Position numbers and translations under genes: made by a program | The notes under the pieces: model-generated | Databases searched by the model: none | Seen by the model: the letters and a program-made list of their open reading frames with translations, nothing else | What the model was told of the DNA's origin: nothing | Shown here: piece after piece, positions 20,843 to 34,312 of the stretch | How positions within the stretch are numbered: position 1 is the first letter of the stretch | Layout: each line of letters begins with the position of its first letter | Origin: Brevibacterium sp. | Lineage (GTDB): Bacteria; Actinomycetota; Actinomycetes; Actinomycetales; Brevibacteriaceae | Reading direction: 5' to 3' | Assembly: GCA_030457025.1 (NCBI GenBank) | Contig: JAKDSA010000003.1 | Span: 1 to 64,000, forward strand | DNA length: 64,000 nt

Positions 20843-22900
20843 GTGTCTGAAACCACTACTCAAGATTCCACACCACGCACCGGCAGTCTGACCGCTTTGC
20901 GTCTGCCCCAGCTCCAGGAAATGGCGGCGGGACTCGGAATCAAAGGGTACCGTCGACTTCGCAAAGGCGAACTGATCGACGCCATCAACAACCACAACAG
21001 CTCACAGGGCGGTTCGGGCCAGGCTCAGGCCGCACCGAAGACCGCACCGGCCACATCCGCAGCCTCCGAGAAGGAAGCGAAGGAAGACAGCAGCGGTGCC
21101 AACGAGGCACCGAACGAAGCTCAGGGTCGTCCCTCTCGTCGCAGCGCAGCTTCGGCGTCGAACGATGACGTCGCCGGCTCGCAGGACGCAGATGGCGCAT
21201 CGGCGCCCGCTGAGTCCGCCGCAGTCCCCGAGACTTCGGTCGCAGACGACACCTCGTCCGAGTCCGCTGGCGAGCCTGACAAGCAACGTCCGCGTCGCAG
21301 CCGTTCGCGTTCACGTGGCGCTGAGGGCCAGAACGAGGACAACGGGCACAGCTCCGATGATTCGGGCGAGCGTTCGGATCGCAATGATCGCGGGAACGGT
21401 CGCAGCCGTCAGGACGATGACAACGACCGCAGCAATGATCGCGGGAACGGTCGCAATCGACACAACGATGGCAATGACCGCGGAAACGGTCGCAACGATG
21501 ACCGCGGGAACGGTCGCAATCGTCACAACGATGGCAATGACCGCGGCAACGATCGCGGGAACGGTCGCAATCGTCAGAACGACGACAGCGACCGCAGCAA
21601 CGATCGCAACAACGACCGCAACAACGACCGTCGGGGTCGCAACAACAACGATGACGACGATCGCGGCAATCGGCGCGGACGCGGTCGTGACCGCAAACGT
21701 CGCGGAGGACGCGGCAATGACGAGCCGGAGATCCGCAATGATGACGTGCTCATCCCGGTCGGCGGCATCCTCGACGTGCATGACAACTATGCATTCCTGC
21801 GCACCTCGGGCTACCTGCCCGGCCCCAACGACGTCTACGTCTCGGCTTCGATGGTGCGGAAGAATCAGCTGCGCAAGGGCGACGCAGTCGCCGGTGCCAT
21901 CCGACAGCCACGCGAGAACGACCGCAACAGCAAGCGTGAGAAGTTCGACGCCCTGGTGCGACTGGACTCCGTCAACGGTCTGACCATCGACGATGCGCGT
22001 AGCCGGGTCGACTTCTCCAAGCTGACACCGCTCTACCCACAGGAGCGTCTGCGTCTGGAGACGACCTCGAAGCAGCATTCCACTCGTCTCATCGATCTTG
22101 TCACCCCCATCGGCAAGGGACAGCGCGGACTCATCGTGGCACCCCCGAAGGCGGGCAAGACGATGATCATGCAGCAGGTGGCCAACGCGATCACCGAGAA
22201 CAATCCGGAAGTTCACCTGATGGTCGTCCTCGTCGACGAGCGTCCTGAGGAAGTCACGGACATGCAGCGTGCGGTGCAGGGCGAAGTCATCGCTTCGACC
22301 TTCGACCGGCCGGCCGACGACCACACGACGATCGCGGAACTCGCGATCGAACGTGCCAAGCGTCTCGTCGAAATGGGTTCCGACGTCGTCGTGCTCCTCG
22401 ACAACCTCACGCGTCTGGGTCGCGCCTACAACATTGCGCAGCCTGCGTCAGGCCGTATCCTCTCCGGTGGTGTCGACGCGAACGCGCTCTACCCGCCGAA
22501 GCGGTTCTTCGGTGCAGCACGCAATATTGAGAACGGCGGCTCGCTGACCATTCTGGCCACTGCACTCGTCGAGACCGGGTCCAAGATGGACGAAGTCATC
22601 TTCGAAGAGTTCAAGGGCACGGGCAACATGGAACTGCGTCTGTCGCGTCAGCTCGCTGACAAGCGCATCTTCCCAGCCGTCGACGTCAACGCGTCGAGCA
22701 CCCGTCGCGAAGAGATGCTGATGACCTCGGAAGAGACCAAGGTGATGTGGCAGCTGCGTCGACTGCTGGCCGGACTCGAACAGCAGCAGGCTGTCGAACT
22801 CCTCATGTCGAAGCTGAAGGAAACCGGCTCGAACGTCGAATTCCTGATGCAGGTGCAGAAGACGACACCCCTGCAGAAGTCCTCCACCGACAGCAACTGA
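20843..22900 (+). CDS. rho: Transcription termination factor Rho with long N-terminal insertion
   Basis: [63 protein letters not shown]-rich insertion. Confidence 0.97.
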   Translation: MSETTTQDSTPRTGSLTALRLPQLQEMAAGLGIKGYRRLRKGELIDAINNHNSSQGGSGQAQAAPKTAPATSAASEKEAKEDSSGANEAPNEAQGRPSRRSAASASNDDVAGSQDADGASAPAESAAVPETSVADDTSSESAGEPDKQRPRRSRSRSRGAEGQNEDNGHSSDDSGERSDRNDRGNGRSRQDDDNDRSNDRGNGRNRHNDGNDRGNGRNDDRGNGRNRHNDGNDRGNDRGNGRNRQNDDSDRSNDRNNDRNNDRRGRNNNDDDDRGNRRGRGRDRKRRGGRGNDEPEIRNDDVLIPVGGILDVHDNYAFLRTSGYLPGPNDVYVSASMVRKNQLRKGDAVAGAIRQPRENDRNSKREKFDALVRLDSVNGLTIDDARSRVDFSKLTPLYPQERLRLETTSKQHSTRLIDLVTPIGKGQRGLIVAPPKAGKTMIMQQVANAITENNPEVHLMVVLVDERPEEVTDMQRAVQGEVIASTFDRPADDHTTIAELAIERAKRLVEMGSDVVVLLDNLTRLGRAYNIAQPASGRILSGGVDANALYPPKRFFGAARNIENGGSLTILATALVETGSKMDEVIFEEFKGTGNMELRLSRQLADKRIFPAVDVNASSTRREEMLMTSEETKVMWQLRRLLAGLEQQQAVELLMSKLKETGSNVEFLMQVQKTTPLQKSSTDSN
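21371..21720 (+). repeat. Degenerate tandem repeats in rho encoding [13 protein letters not shown]-type units
   Basis: Recurrent gatcgcgggaacggtcgcaat / cacaacgatggcaatgaccgcgg units. Confidence 0.85.
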
Positions 22901-22901
22901 A

Positions 22902-23981
22902 ATGGCTGACGATGACACCCTGAAGGCCAGCGTCAGCGCACTGCTCGACGAGCATGCACGGCTGCAGGCGGAACTCTCCGATCCTGCGGTGCATGCTGAC
23001 GCTGGCCGAGCCAAGAAACTGACAAGGCGCTACGCAGAACTCGACAAGGTGGCCGTCGCCGCCGGTCGGTTGACCCAGCTCGATGATGACACCCTCGCGG
23101 CAGAAGAACTTGCCGACGATGACGCCGAATTCGCAGCTGAGGCCAAACGCCTGCATGAAGAGGCCTCCGCTGCCGAGACTGAACTCAGAGACCTCTTGGT
23201 TCCCAGCGACCCCGACGATGCCCGCGATGCGATCATCGAGATCAAAGCTGGTGAGGGTGGCGACGAATCGGCGCTGTTCGCAGGAGACCTTCTGCGCATG
23301 TACCAGCGTTGGATCGACTCACGCGGATGGTCCTCGCAGATCCTGGATGCCGCTCATTCGGATCTCGGGGGCTACAAAGACGTGACCCTGGCTCTGAAGG
23401 CCAAGGACGACGGCGCCTACGGGTGGGTGAAGTTCGAAGGTGGAGTCCACCGGGTCCAACGAGTGCCCGTGACAGAATCCCAAGGACGCATCCACACCTC
23501 GGCTGTCGGAGTGCTCGTGTTTCCCGAAGTGGACGAGCCGGACGAAGTTGCCCTCGACGACAACGATCTGCGCATCGATATCTATCGGTCCTCAGGCCCG
23601 GGCGGACAGTCCGTGAACACCACTGACTCCGCTGTGCGCATCACACACGTGCCCACAGGCATCACCGCGAGCTGTCAGAACGAGAAATCACAGTTGCAGA
23701 ACAAAGAGGCGGCACTGCGCATGCTCCGTGCCCGTATCCTGGCCAAACAGGCCGAAGAGGCCGCAGCCGAGGCCGCGGACATCCGACGTTCCCAAGTTCG
23801 CACTGTTGACCGCTCCGAACGGATTCGGACCTACAACTTCCCCGAAAACCGGATCACCGATCATCGGACCGGTTACAAGGCCTATCACCTCGACCAGGTT
23901 CTCGGCGGCGATCTCGATCCTGTGATCGGGTCATGCCGCGAGGCAGACAAAGCAGCACGACTCGACGCGCTGGGGGACTGA
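22902..23981 (+). CDS. prfA: Peptide chain release factor 1
   Basis: [45 protein letters not shown]. Confidence 0.96.
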   Translation: MADDDTLKASVSALLDEHARLQAELSDPAVHADAGRAKKLTRRYAELDKVAVAAGRLTQLDDDTLAAEELADDDAEFAAEAKRLHEEASAAETELRDLLVPSDPDDARDAIIEIKAGEGGDESALFAGDLLRMYQRWIDSRGWSSQILDAAHSDLGGYKDVTLALKAKDDGAYGWVKFEGGVHRVQRVPVTESQGRIHTSAVGVLVFPEVDEPDEVALDDNDLRIDIYRSSGPGGQSVNTTDSAVRITHVPTGITASCQNEKSQLQNKEAALRMLRARILAKQAEEAAAEAADIRRSQVRTVDRSERIRTYNFPENRITDHRTGYKAYHLDQVLGGDLDPVIGSCREADKAARLDALGD

Positions 23982-24015
23982 CCTGTTTCCGCGCCCGCCC
24001 GCTCCCAATGGGGAC

Positions 24016-24903
24016 GTGTCGACGGTTCTGCGCGGGGCGGCACGACTGCTGGCCGACTCACACGTGCCCAATCCCGACCCCGACTCCACGGCGCTGCTCG
24101 CCCATGCGTGGGGCATCGATGCCTCCGACCTGGCGCGCAGACGACTGTTCGGTGACACCGTCCCCACTCAGGTCACGGAGAACTTCGCACAGCTGATCGA
24201 GCGGAGACGTCAGCGCGTTCCCCTCCAGCACCTCGTCGGTTCGGCAGCCTTCCGTCACCTCGAACTGCAGGTGGGGCCCGGTGTCTTCGTGCCAAGGCCG
24301 GAGACCGAACTTCTCGTCACAGAAATCCTCGAGGAGCTGGAGCGCCAGCAGAACACACAGGTGCCCTTCGTCATCGATCTGTGCTCAGGTTCGGGAGCGA
24401 TCACGCTCTCCCTGGCCACCGAACATCCCCAACTGGCCGTCATCGGCGTCGAGCGTGAAACCGAAGCCCTCAACTGGTCGCTGAAGAACCTGGCGTCGGT
24501 GCACCTCGGCGATTCCACCGTCGACTTGGTCTCCGGTGATGCGACGTCGTTCGCCGATGAGCGCCCGGAGCTGTGGGGCAGGGCCGATGTCGTCGTGACC
24601 AACCCTCCCTATGTGCCCGACGAGGCTGTTCCCCGCGACCCCGAAGTGCGCGAACACGATCCGGCGGCCGCGCTCTACGGCGGTTCGACGGGTCTTGAGA
24701 TCCCAGCACTGATCATGTTGCAGGCAGAGAAGCTGCTGCGCCCCGGTGGGTTCTTCATCATGGAGCACTCCGAGGAACAGGGCCGTGCAGCCTGCGAACT
24801 CATCATGTCGACGGCCAGTCTCAGGCAGGCGGTCACCTTCCCGGACTACACTGGACGCGACCGCTACACGGTGGCTCATCGTGTCAGCGAGGTCGACCTG
24901 TGA
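24016..24903 (+). CDS. prmC: Peptide chain release factor N(5)-glutamine methyltransferase
   Basis: FVPRPETELLV, VIDLCSGSGAITLSLA, VVTNPPYVPDEA. Confidence 0.94.
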   Translation: MSTVLRGAARLLADSHVPNPDPDSTALLAHAWGIDASDLARRRLFGDTVPTQVTENFAQLIERRRQRVPLQHLVGSAAFRHLELQVGPGVFVPRPETELLVTEILEELERQQNTQVPFVIDLCSGSGAITLSLATEHPQLAVIGVERETEALNWSLKNLASVHLGDSTVDLVSGDATSFADERPELWGRADVVVTNPPYVPDEAVPRDPEVREHDPAAALYGGSTGLEIPALIMLQAEKLLRPGGFFIMEHSEEQGRAACELIMSTASLRQAVTFPDYTGRDRYTVAHRVSEVDL

Positions 24904-24957
24904 CCACGGACAGCCCGGTTCCGGCCACTGACCACCACGATTCGAAACGGAGAATTC

Positions 24958-25608
24958 GTGTCGAGACGATTCGACGTCACCCAAAGCGACATCCGTGATC
25001 TTGTCCTTGACGAATGCGCCAGGGTCAGTGAGACGGGCAATCTGCTCGTCATCCCCACCGACACTGTGTACGGGATCGCCGCGGACGCGTTCAGCGCCTC
25101 AGCGGTGGCCGCACTTCTCGCAGCGAAGGGACGCGGACGCGACATGCCGCCGCCCGTCCTGGTGCCACGCGCGGAGACCATCTTCGGCCTCGTCGACGGG
25201 GTCGATGAGACGATTCTGGCGCTGACCGCCCGCTTCTGGCCCGGACCACTGACGATCATCGCGAATGCCCAACCCTCCTTGGACTGGGATCTGGGCGACA
25301 CGCACGGCACCGTCGCGGTGCGCATGCCCGATGACGAATACGCCCTGGCGCTGTTGGGCCGAACCGGGCCCCTGGCCGTCTCGAGTGCCAACGTATCCGG
25401 AGAACCCGCGGCAACCTCGGCGGATGCGGCAATGGAGATGTTGGGCGATGACGTCGACATCTACGTCGATGGGGGAGCCCGGACATCGGGAGCGTCCTCG
25501 ACGATCGTCGACCTCACCGGCGATGTTCCGACAATCGTGCGCGAGGGTCCTGTATCCGTGGCTGAGCTGGCCGAGATCGTCCCCGACATCCTCGATCTGG
25601 ACGGCTGA
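24958..25608 (+). CDS. L-threonylcarbamoyladenylate synthase (Sua5/YwlC/TsaC family)
   Basis: VIPTDTVYGIAADAFS, FWPGPLTIIA, VAVRMPDDEYALALL, SSANVSGEPAA. Confidence 0.92.
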   Translation: MSRRFDVTQSDIRDLVLDECARVSETGNLLVIPTDTVYGIAADAFSASAVAALLAAKGRGRDMPPPVLVPRAETIFGLVDGVDETILALTARFWPGPLTIIANAQPSLDWDLGDTHGTVAVRMPDDEYALALLGRTGPLAVSSANVSGEPAATSADAAMEMLGDDVDIYVDGGARTSGASSTIVDLTGDVPTIVREGPVSVAELAEIVPDILDLDG

Positions 25609-26718
25609 GTGCGCGCCTACCTCTTCATCCTCATCATCTCGGCCCTCGTGGCCTATCTGCTGACTCCGATGGTCAGGCGGGTGGCCGAACGAGGCCTCAT
25701 CTTCTCTCCCCTGCGCGAACGGGATGTGCATTCCGTTCCGACGCCGAGGTTGGGCGGGGTCGCGATGTTCGGCGCGGTGATCGTCGCCCTCGTCTTCGCC
25801 TCTCAGACCCCGTTCCTGCAGCGCATCTTCGTCGACATGGCTCCCATCATCGGCATTGCCGGCGCCGCAACGATACTGTGCGTTCTGGGCATCATCGACG
25901 ACATCTGGGACCTCCACTGGATCACCAAACTGGCCGGTCAGGCCCTGGCCGCTGGTTTCATGGCGATCAACGGCGTAGCACTGCTGTCGATCCCCTTCGG
26001 GGGAGTCATCATCGGGTCGCCGCGGATGTCGATCATCGTCACGATCCTGGTCGTCCTGGTGACCATCAACGCCGTGAATTTCGTCGACGGTCTTGATGGA
26101 CTGGCCGCCGGAGTCGTCGCTATCGGGGGCAGCGCCTTCTTCATCTACTCGTACGGACTGGCCCGTGATGCCTCGCCGGATTCCTATGCGAATCTTGCCT
26201 CGCTGATCGTCGCGATCCTGGTCGGCGCCTGCGTCGGCTTCCTGCCGCACAATTTCAATCCGGCCCGGATCTTCATGGGCGATTCGGGATCGATGCTGAT
26301 CGGTCTGCTGCTTGCCGCCTCCACCATCCGCGTCACCGGACAGGTTGATCCGGCTCTGCTGGGCGAGGAACGCGCCTTTGCCACAGTCCTGCCCATCACC
26401 CTGCCGATTGCGGTGATGTTCCTGCCTCTGCTCGACTTGGGTCTGGCGGTCGTTCGCCGACTCATGGCCGGTCAATCACCGTTCTCCGCAGATGCGAAGC
26501 ACCTCCATCACAGAATGCTCAGCCTGGGACACTCACATGTGCGGGCCGTGCTCATCCTCTATACGTGGACCGCACTCATCGCGTTCGGTTCGGTCATGCT
26601 GCTGCTGATGCCCTGGATCTACGTGGTCTGCATCATCGGCGGACTGTTCGCCATCACCTTGTTCTTCACCTTCTACCCCCTGCGGGTCCGACAGAAAGCC
26701 AGAGAGGAAATCTCATGA
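25609..26718 (+). CDS. WecA/MraY-family undecaprenyl-phosphate glycosylphosphotransferase
   Basis: VHSVPTPRLGGVAMF, IIDDIWDLHWITKL, NAVNFVDGLDGLAAG, FMGDSGSMLIGL. Confidence 0.9.
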   Translation: MRAYLFILIISALVAYLLTPMVRRVAERGLIFSPLRERDVHSVPTPRLGGVAMFGAVIVALVFASQTPFLQRIFVDMAPIIGIAGAATILCVLGIIDDIWDLHWITKLAGQALAAGFMAINGVALLSIPFGGVIIGSPRMSIIVTILVVLVTINAVNFVDGLDGLAAGVVAIGGSAFFIYSYGLARDASPDSYANLASLIVAILVGACVGFLPHNFNPARIFMGDSGSMLIGLLLAASTIRVTGQVDPALLGEERAFATVLPITLPIAVMFLPLLDLGLAVVRRLMAGQSPFSADAKHLHHRMLSLGHSHVRAVLILYTWTALIAFGSVMLLLMPWIYVVCIIGGLFAITLFFTFYPLRVRQKAREEIS

Positions 26719-27161
26719 CCGATGAGTCTGCCCGTCAGGAAACGTACGTTCAGGCAGCGTGGACCAGAGTCTGGAGGACCATGCTGGTTCGCGGCATCAT
26801 TCTGGTCGTCGCAGTCGCTGTGCTCGGAATGGGCGTCGGCTATCTGGTCGCAGGGACCGAAGGACGCAATGGCGGCGCCGTCGGCGGGGGATTGGCCGCG
26901 GTCTTCATCATCATCACCCTGGTCATCATGTATGTGGGCCGCAATATGGGGCTGACGGCGATCGCCGGATTCTTAGGGATGGGCTTCCTCTTCAAAGCGT
27001 TCATATTCATGATCGTCATCTGGCGGCTCAAAGATGCAACCTGGCTGGACGGAACTGTGGCATTCTTCACCATTGTCGTCGCCGTGATCGGCTCCTCGCT
27101 TGTCGAAGCCCTCACTGTGGTCAAGGGGCGGGTGCCCTACGTGGACCCCGACGCGAAATAG
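26715..27161 (+). CDS. ATP synthase operon membrane protein (AtpI-like)
   Basis: Small membrane protein with about 4 TM segments immediately upstream of atpB; in-frame ATG at 26715 overlapping the previous gene. Confidence 0.6.
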   Translation: MTDESARQETYVQAAWTRVWRTMLVRGIILVVAVAVLGMGVGYLVAGTEGRNGGAVGGGLAAVFIIITLVIMYVGRNMGLTAIAGFLGMGFLFKAFIFMIVIWRLKDATWLDGTVAFFTIVVAVIGSSLVEALTVVKGRVPYVDPDAK

Positions 27162-27367
27162 CCGTGTTCGGCCAGTGCGAGATCGACTGCCAGAAGATGT
27201 ACAGTCAAGCGTGATGAATTTGTCGGCAGCTCTCTACAATTGGTAGAGTTGTTGCGGTGCTGGAGCCATTTGTCGCTCCATGTCGCTCCTGAACCTAAAG
27301 CCACGCAGGTCATGTGTGGATAAGGCCAGGCCATCAAGGCTTTTGACCATGGGAGAGTTAAGGAAAC

Positions 27368-28180
27368 GTGGGAACACTCAACGCTGCGAACACAATGATC
27401 CAAGCCGCTGAAAGTGGTTATCACGCCCCGTCCATGGCGGAGTTCTTTCCCGCCGCGTTCCTGTTCGAAGGCACTCTCTTCGAGATGAACCGCGTGATGC
27501 TCATCCGTGTCATCGCCACTGTGGCGGTCGTTGTTCTGCTGGCCGTCTGGGCCAAGGGCATGAAGCTCATCCCGAGTCGCTTCCAGTCCGCGATGGAACT
27601 GGCCATGGAGTTCGTCACCGTCGGCATCGCCGAGGACACCATGGGCAGGGACCGGGCCAAGAAGTTCATGCCGCTGATCGTGGCGATCTTCTTCGGCATT
27701 CTGTTCTGGAACGTCACGAAGCTCATTCCGTTCCTCAATATGCCGGGTACCGGAGTCATCGGTCTGCCTATCGTCCTGACTCTCACGGTCTACGTGACCT
27801 ACCACTGGGCCGGCATCGCTGAGAAGGGACTCGGCGGTTACCTCAAGGATTCGCTCATTCTGCCCGGCGTCCCGTGGCCGATGCACATTCTGCTCATCCC
27901 GATCGAGTTCATCACGAAGTTCATCACCCAGCCGTTTACCCTGGCGATCCGACTCTTCGCCAACATGATGGTCGGCCACCTCCTGCTCGTGCTCTGCTTC
28001 TCCGCAACCAGCTTCTTCCTGCTCGATGCTGCGAACGGATTCCAGTTCTTCTCGATCGTGACCTTCGCCGGTGGATTCTTCGTCTTCATCCTCGAGATGC
28101 TGATCGTCGTCCTCCAGGCCTACATCTTCGCTCTTCTGTCCTGCGTCTACATCAACGCTGCTATCTCAGACGACCACTGA
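27368..28180 (+). CDS. atpB: F0F1 ATP synthase subunit A
   Basis: LEMLIVVLQAYIFALLSCVYI and FTLAIRLFANMMVGHLLL; operon context. Confidence 0.96.
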   Translation: MGTLNAANTMIQAAESGYHAPSMAEFFPAAFLFEGTLFEMNRVMLIRVIATVAVVVLLAVWAKGMKLIPSRFQSAMELAMEFVTVGIAEDTMGRDRAKKFMPLIVAIFFGILFWNVTKLIPFLNMPGTGVIGLPIVLTLTVYVTYHWAGIAEKGLGGYLKDSLILPGVPWPMHILLIPIEFITKFITQPFTLAIRLFANMMVGHLLLVLCFSATSFFLLDAANGFQFFSIVTFAGGFFVFILEMLIVVLQAYIFALLSCVYINAAISDDH

Positions 28181-28244
28181 TTTAGCTCCCAGAACCGTAA
28201 CCCACGAGTTGCACAGTCGGGCCAACCACCCGGCTGACATATGA

Positions 28245-28490
<246 letters not shown>

Positions 28491-28509
28491 TCACGAAGAG
28501 GACTAATCG

Positions 28510-29061
28510 ATGACTCCGGTACACATTCTTGCCTCGGCTGAGAATCCGCTTCTCCCGGCCTGGTATGACATCATCTGGAGTGCCATCTGTCTGCTGATCG
28601 TCTTCCTGGTTGTCTGGAAGTACGTCCTCCCGGCCTTCAACAAGACCCTTGATGAGCGTGCTCAGCGCATTCAGGGTGGAATTGAAAAGGCTGAGAAGGT
28701 GCAGGCCGAAGCCGATCAGGCTCTGGCCGAGTATCAGAAGCAGCTCGCCGACGGCCGTGCAGAAGCTGCACGGCTGCGCGCCGAGGCTCAGGAAGAAGGC
28801 GCCCAGATCATCGCCAATATGAAGACACAGGCTCATTCGGAGTCCGAGCGCATCGTCGCTCAGGCTCAGACCCAGATCGAAGCCGAACGTCAGTCCGCCA
28901 TGGTGTCGCTGCGCTCGGAAGTCGGGACGCTCGCCACTGATCTGGCATCGCGCATCGTCGGCGAATCTCTCACCGATGATCAGCGTTCTGCCAATGTGGT
29001 CGATCGTTTCATCTCCGATCTTGAGTCGCAGTCTTCGGCACAGCCGGTCAAGGGGGCCTGA
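28510..29061 (+). CDS. atpF: F0F1 ATP synthase subunit B
   Basis: N-terminal TM plus long helical region; operon position. Confidence 0.95.
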   Translation: MTPVHILASAENPLLPAWYDIIWSAICLLIVFLVVWKYVLPAFNKTLDERAQRIQGGIEKAEKVQAEADQALAEYQKQLADGRAEAARLRAEAQEEGAQIIANMKTQAHSESERIVAQAQTQIEAERQSAMVSLRSEVGTLATDLASRIVGESLTDDQRSANVVDRFISDLESQSSAQPVKGA

Positions 29062-29867
29062 TGCTCCAGTCGAGCAGATTGTCTCTGCAGGCCGTTCTAG
29101 AAAACGCCAATGCTGAGATCTCCCGCGGCGATGCCCGTGAGATCGGCAGCGGCGAGCTGGCAATCGTTGCGGTTCTCGCCGAGAACGTAGCGCTGCGCAA
29201 GGCCTTGGCAGACTCCGCCGAGTCAGCCGAGAAGAAGCAGCAGCTGCTGCGGACTCTGTTCTCGACTCGGACGACTGAAGCCGTCCTGCGCGTGGGCGAA
29301 ATGGCTGTGAGCCAACGCTGGGCCAGGACTCAGGACTTGGTGACCAGCCTTGAAGTTGCTGGAGTGACAGCGATCGCCGCTGCCGCTCAAGCGGCTGGTC
29401 AACTCGGCCAGGTGGAAGAAGAGGTCTTCCGCTTCGCCCGTCTGTGCGAAAGCGAACATGAACTGGCACGCGCCTTGGATTCTGATGCGTCTGCATCGAC
29501 GAAGCGTGCACTCATTGCCGACTTGCTGGCAGGTAAGGCTCAGGCCGACACCATCACACTGATCGAGCAGGCGGCTCTATTTCCTCGCGGACTCCGCGTG
29601 GCGATGGCCCTCGATCAGTACAGCGATATCCTCGCGGCCAGGCAGCAGCGCTCGGTCGCCGATGTCACCGTCGCCAAACCGCTGAGTGAGGCTCAGACCC
29701 AGAAGCTTGCGGCCGCTCTGTCCGCCAGCTACGGACGTGACCTCGTTCTCAACGTCCAGGTCGATCCCGCAGTCGTCGGGGGAGTCCGGGTGCAGGTCGG
29801 CGATGAGATGATGAGTTCTACAGTGGCTGATCGTTTGGCCGAAGTGCAGCGTAAGCTCGCTAGTTAA
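29061..29867 (+). CDS. atpH: F0F1 ATP synthase subunit delta
   Basis: C-terminal VNVQVDPAVVGGVRVQVGDEMMSSTVADRL-type motif; operon position. Confidence 0.93.
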   Translation: MLQSSRLSLQAVLENANAEISRGDAREIGSGELAIVAVLAENVALRKALADSAESAEKKQQLLRTLFSTRTTEAVLRVGEMAVSQRWARTQDLVTSLEVAGVTAIAAAAQAAGQLGQVEEEVFRFARLCESEHELARALDSDASASTKRALIADLLAGKAQADTITLIEQAALFPRGLRVAMALDQYSDILAARQQRSVADVTVAKPLSEAQTQKLAAALSASYGRDLVLNVQVDPAVVGGVRVQVGDEMMSSTVADRLAEVQRKLAS

Positions 29868-29951
29868 TTCGAGGGGCCGGCCCCTCCGGCAGCACAGGCG
29901 GCCCACCGGTCGTCGGACACAAGTTTTGAGTAAAGGAAGCAGGGAAACCAG

Positions 29952-31586
29952 ATGGCGGAACTGACAATTCGCCCGGAGGAGATCCGGGACGCTCTTGGGA
30001 AGTTCGTTGAGTCGTACAACCCCGAGAGCTCGGTAAAGTCCGAAGTCGGCAAGGTCGTCACCGCTGGTGACGGAATTGCCCACGTTTCGGGTCTGCCGGG
30101 CACGATGGCCAACGAACTCCTCCGGTTCGAAGACGGCACTTTGGGCTTGGCACAGAACCTGGACGAGCGCGAGATCGGCGTCGTCGTCCTCGGAGAGTTC
30201 TCCGGGGTCGCGGAGGAGCAGAACGTCTACCGAACCGGTGAAGTTCTCTCCATTCCCGTCGGTGACGGATACCTCGGACGCGTGGTCGATCCACTGGGTC
30301 AGCCGGTCGACGGCCTCGGTGAAATCGAGACCGTCGGTCAGCGTGAGCTCGAGCTCCAAGCCGCAGGTGTGATGGATCGCCAGGAGGTGCGCGAGCCTCT
30401 TCAGACCGGTTACAAGAGCATCGACGCGATGATCCCGGTTGGTCGTGGTCAGCGTCAGCTCGTCATCGGCGACCGCAAGACGGGTAAGACCGCTCTGGCG
30501 ATCGACACGATCATCAACCAGAAGGCCAACTGGGAGACGGGCGACCCGAAGCAGCAGGTGCGCTGCATCTACGTCGCCGTCGGTCAGAAGGGTTCGACCA
30601 TCGCCGGTGTCCGCCGTTCGCTCGAAGAAGCGGGTGCCCTGGAATACACCACGATCGTGTCCTCTCCTGCCTCTGACCCTGCAGGCTTCAAATACCTTGC
30701 CCCGTACTCAGGTTCGGCGATCGGCCAGCACTGGATGTACGACGGCAAGCACGTCCTCATCGTGTTCGATGATCTCTCGAAACAGGCAGAGGCATACCGT
30801 GCTGTGTCGCTTCTGCTGCGTCGTCCGCCGGGCCGTGAAGCCTTCCCCGGTGACGTCTTCTACCTGCACTCGCGTCTGCTGGAACGTTGCGCGAAGCTCT
30901 CCGATGAGTTCGGCGGCGGTTCGATGACCGGATTGCCGATCATCGAAACCAAGGCGAATGATGTCGGTGCGTTCATTCCGACCAACGTGATCTCGATCAC
31001 CGACGGTCAGATATTCTTGCAGTCGGACCTCTTCAACGCGGGCCAGCGTCCAGCTGTCGACGTAGGTGTGTCAGTTTCCCGCGTCGGCGGCGCTGCTCAG
31101 ACGAAGGCACTCAAGAGTGTCTCCGGCACATTGAAGATCTCTCTGGCCCAGTATCGTTCTCTCGAGGCGTTCGCGATGTTCGCCTCCGACCTTGACGAAA
31201 CGACCAAGCGCGACCTGGCTCGTGGTGCACGCCTGACCGAGCTGCTCAAGCAGTCTCAGTTCACGCCGATGCCCTTCGAGAAGCAGACCGTGTCGATCTT
31301 CGCCGGTACTCATGGCTACCTGGATGAGATTCCCGTGTCGGACGTGCTCAAGTTCGAAACCGAGCTCCATGATCACATCGAGCGCAAGACCGGCGTCTTC
31401 ACGACCATTCGTGAAACGCTCAAGCTCGATGACGACACCTCGGCAGAGCTGGACAACGTCCTGGCCGAGTTCACCAAGAACTTCGTCAGCTCCGACTCCA
31501 GCGGATCCAGGGCCGGCAGCGAAGACACTGCCACCGCCTCGTCCGATGAGGTCGAGCAGGAGCAGATCGTTCGGCAGAAGCGTTGA
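29952..31586 (+). CDS. atpA: F0F1 ATP synthase subunit alpha
   Basis: [25 protein letters not shown]; 544 aa with a hydrophilic C-terminal extension. Confidence 0.97.
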   Translation: MAELTIRPEEIRDALGKFVESYNPESSVKSEVGKVVTAGDGIAHVSGLPGTMANELLRFEDGTLGLAQNLDEREIGVVVLGEFSGVAEEQNVYRTGEVLSIPVGDGYLGRVVDPLGQPVDGLGEIETVGQRELELQAAGVMDRQEVREPLQTGYKSIDAMIPVGRGQRQLVIGDRKTGKTALAIDTIINQKANWETGDPKQQVRCIYVAVGQKGSTIAGVRRSLEEAGALEYTTIVSSPASDPAGFKYLAPYSGSAIGQHWMYDGKHVLIVFDDLSKQAEAYRAVSLLLRRPPGREAFPGDVFYLHSRLLERCAKLSDEFGGGSMTGLPIIETKANDVGAFIPTNVISITDGQIFLQSDLFNAGQRPAVDVGVSVSRVGGAAQTKALKSVSGTLKISLAQYRSLEAFAMFASDLDETTKRDLARGARLTELLKQSQFTPMPFEKQTVSIFAGTHGYLDEIPVSDVLKFETELHDHIERKTGVFTTIRETLKLDDDTSAELDNVLAEFTKNFVSSDSSGSRAGSEDTATASSDEVEQEQIVRQKR

Positions 31587-31617
31587 ATCTGATCCGTAAC
31601 AGCGAAAGGAAGAACTG

Positions 31618-32550
31618 ATGGGAGCCCAGCAGAGGGTCTTCAAGCAGAAGATCCGCTCCACTTCGTCCTTGAGGAAGATCTTCAAGGCCATGGAGCTCAT
31701 CGCTGCTTCACGGATTCAGAAGGCTATTGCACGTTCGCAGTCTGCCAGCCCATACGCCAACGCCCTGACCCGTGCGGTCTCGGCGGTGTCGAGTGAGTCC
31801 AACGTCGACCACGTGCTGACGACCGAGCCTGAGTCTGTCAGCCGATCCGCAGTGCTGGTGATCGGCCCGGACCGTGGATTCGCCGGTGCCTACTCGGCGA
31901 ACCTTCTGCGCGAAGCCGAGGAACTCATTCGGCTGCTGCGCAGCGAGGGCAAGGATGTTGCGCTCTTCACCGTCGGCGGTAAGGCTGAGAACTACTACAC
32001 CTTCCGCGATCGTGCGATCGAACAGTCCTGGACCGGCATCTCCGAGATGCCGACTCCTGAGAATGCTCGGGAGATCGGCGAAGCCCTCTTGCAGAGCTTC
32101 AACGCCGAATCCGCGGAGAACGGTGTGGATGAGATCTACATTGTGTTCACGAAGTTCGTCTCCAGCGTCAAGCATGATCCGGAATACCGGCGATTGCTTC
32201 CGCTCGAAGTCGTCGACGCGGACGAGGTCGCCTCCGGCGGCGCGTCCGAACCGGCGAAGGACCCGGCTGCGTTCCCTCTCTACGAGTTCGAACCCAGTGC
32301 CGAGGCCGTCTTGGACTCATTGCTGCCGCGCTACATCGACTCGCGGATTCTGTCCGCGCTGTTGAGCGCTTCGGCATCCGAACAGGCTTCGCGTCAGGCT
32401 GCGATGCACACCGCGACCGAAAATGCGGATGATCTCATCAAGACCTATACCCGGTTGGCCAACACGGCTCGCCAGGCGGAAATCACCCAGGAACTCACCG
32501 AGATCGTCGGTGGGGCCGATGCCCTCGCGGCATCGTCAGCCGGCGACTGA
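31618..32550 (+). CDS. atpG: F0F1 ATP synthase subunit gamma
   Basis: [37 protein letters not shown]-terminal [14 protein letters not shown]. Confidence 0.96.
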   Translation: MGAQQRVFKQKIRSTSSLRKIFKAMELIAASRIQKAIARSQSASPYANALTRAVSAVSSESNVDHVLTTEPESVSRSAVLVIGPDRGFAGAYSANLLREAEELIRLLRSEGKDVALFTVGGKAENYYTFRDRAIEQSWTGISEMPTPENAREIGEALLQSFNAESAENGVDEIYIVFTKFVSSVKHDPEYRRLLPLEVVDADEVASGGASEPAKDPAAFPLYEFEPSAEAVLDSLLPRYIDSRILSALLSASASEQASRQAAMHTATENADDLIKTYTRLANTARQAEITQELTEIVGGADALAASSAGD

Positions 32551-34026
<1,476 letters not shown>

Positions 34027-34029
34027 GCC

Positions 34030-34290
34030 ATGGCTGTCCTCGATGTGAACGTCGTAGCAGCCGACCAGCAGGTATGGGCCGGTGAAGCCAAGCGCGTCAT
34101 CGCCCGTACCTCGGACGGCGAAATCGGCATCCTCCCAGGCCACGAGCCTGTTCTGGGTGTCGTAGCCGATGGTGAAGCGCGTATTCTCACGACCTCTGAG
34201 GAGACCCTTCGGGTTCAGGCCGATGGTGGGTTCCTCTCTGTCGAGAACAATCGCGTCATCATTGCCGCTGATCAGGCCGAACTTCTCTGA
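34030..34290 (+). CDS. atpC: F0F1 ATP synthase subunit epsilon, 86 aa (beta-sandwich only)
   Basis: GEIGILPGHEPVLGVVADGEARI; ends without a C-terminal helical domain. Confidence 0.94.
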   Translation: MAVLDVNVVAADQQVWAGEAKRVIARTSDGEIGILPGHEPVLGVVADGEARILTTSEETLRVQADGGFLSVENNRVIIAADQAELL

Positions 34291-34312
34291 TCCGTCAATT
34301 AAACTGGCAACC

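Noticed and set aside
21371-21720. CRISPR-like repetitive DNA
   Set aside because: Repeats are in-frame, unevenly spaced and encode a low-complexity Rho insertion; no unique spacers.
25099-26475. 458-aa minus-strand ORF opposite tsaC/wecA-like genes
   Set aside because: His/Gln/Asp-rich antisense frame typical of high-GC DNA; sense genes are clear.
27232-27248. CTCTAC-AATTG-GTAGAG inverted repeat upstream of atpB as an operator
   Set aside because: Only a 6-bp arm, no known regulator match and a single occurrence; too weak to claim.
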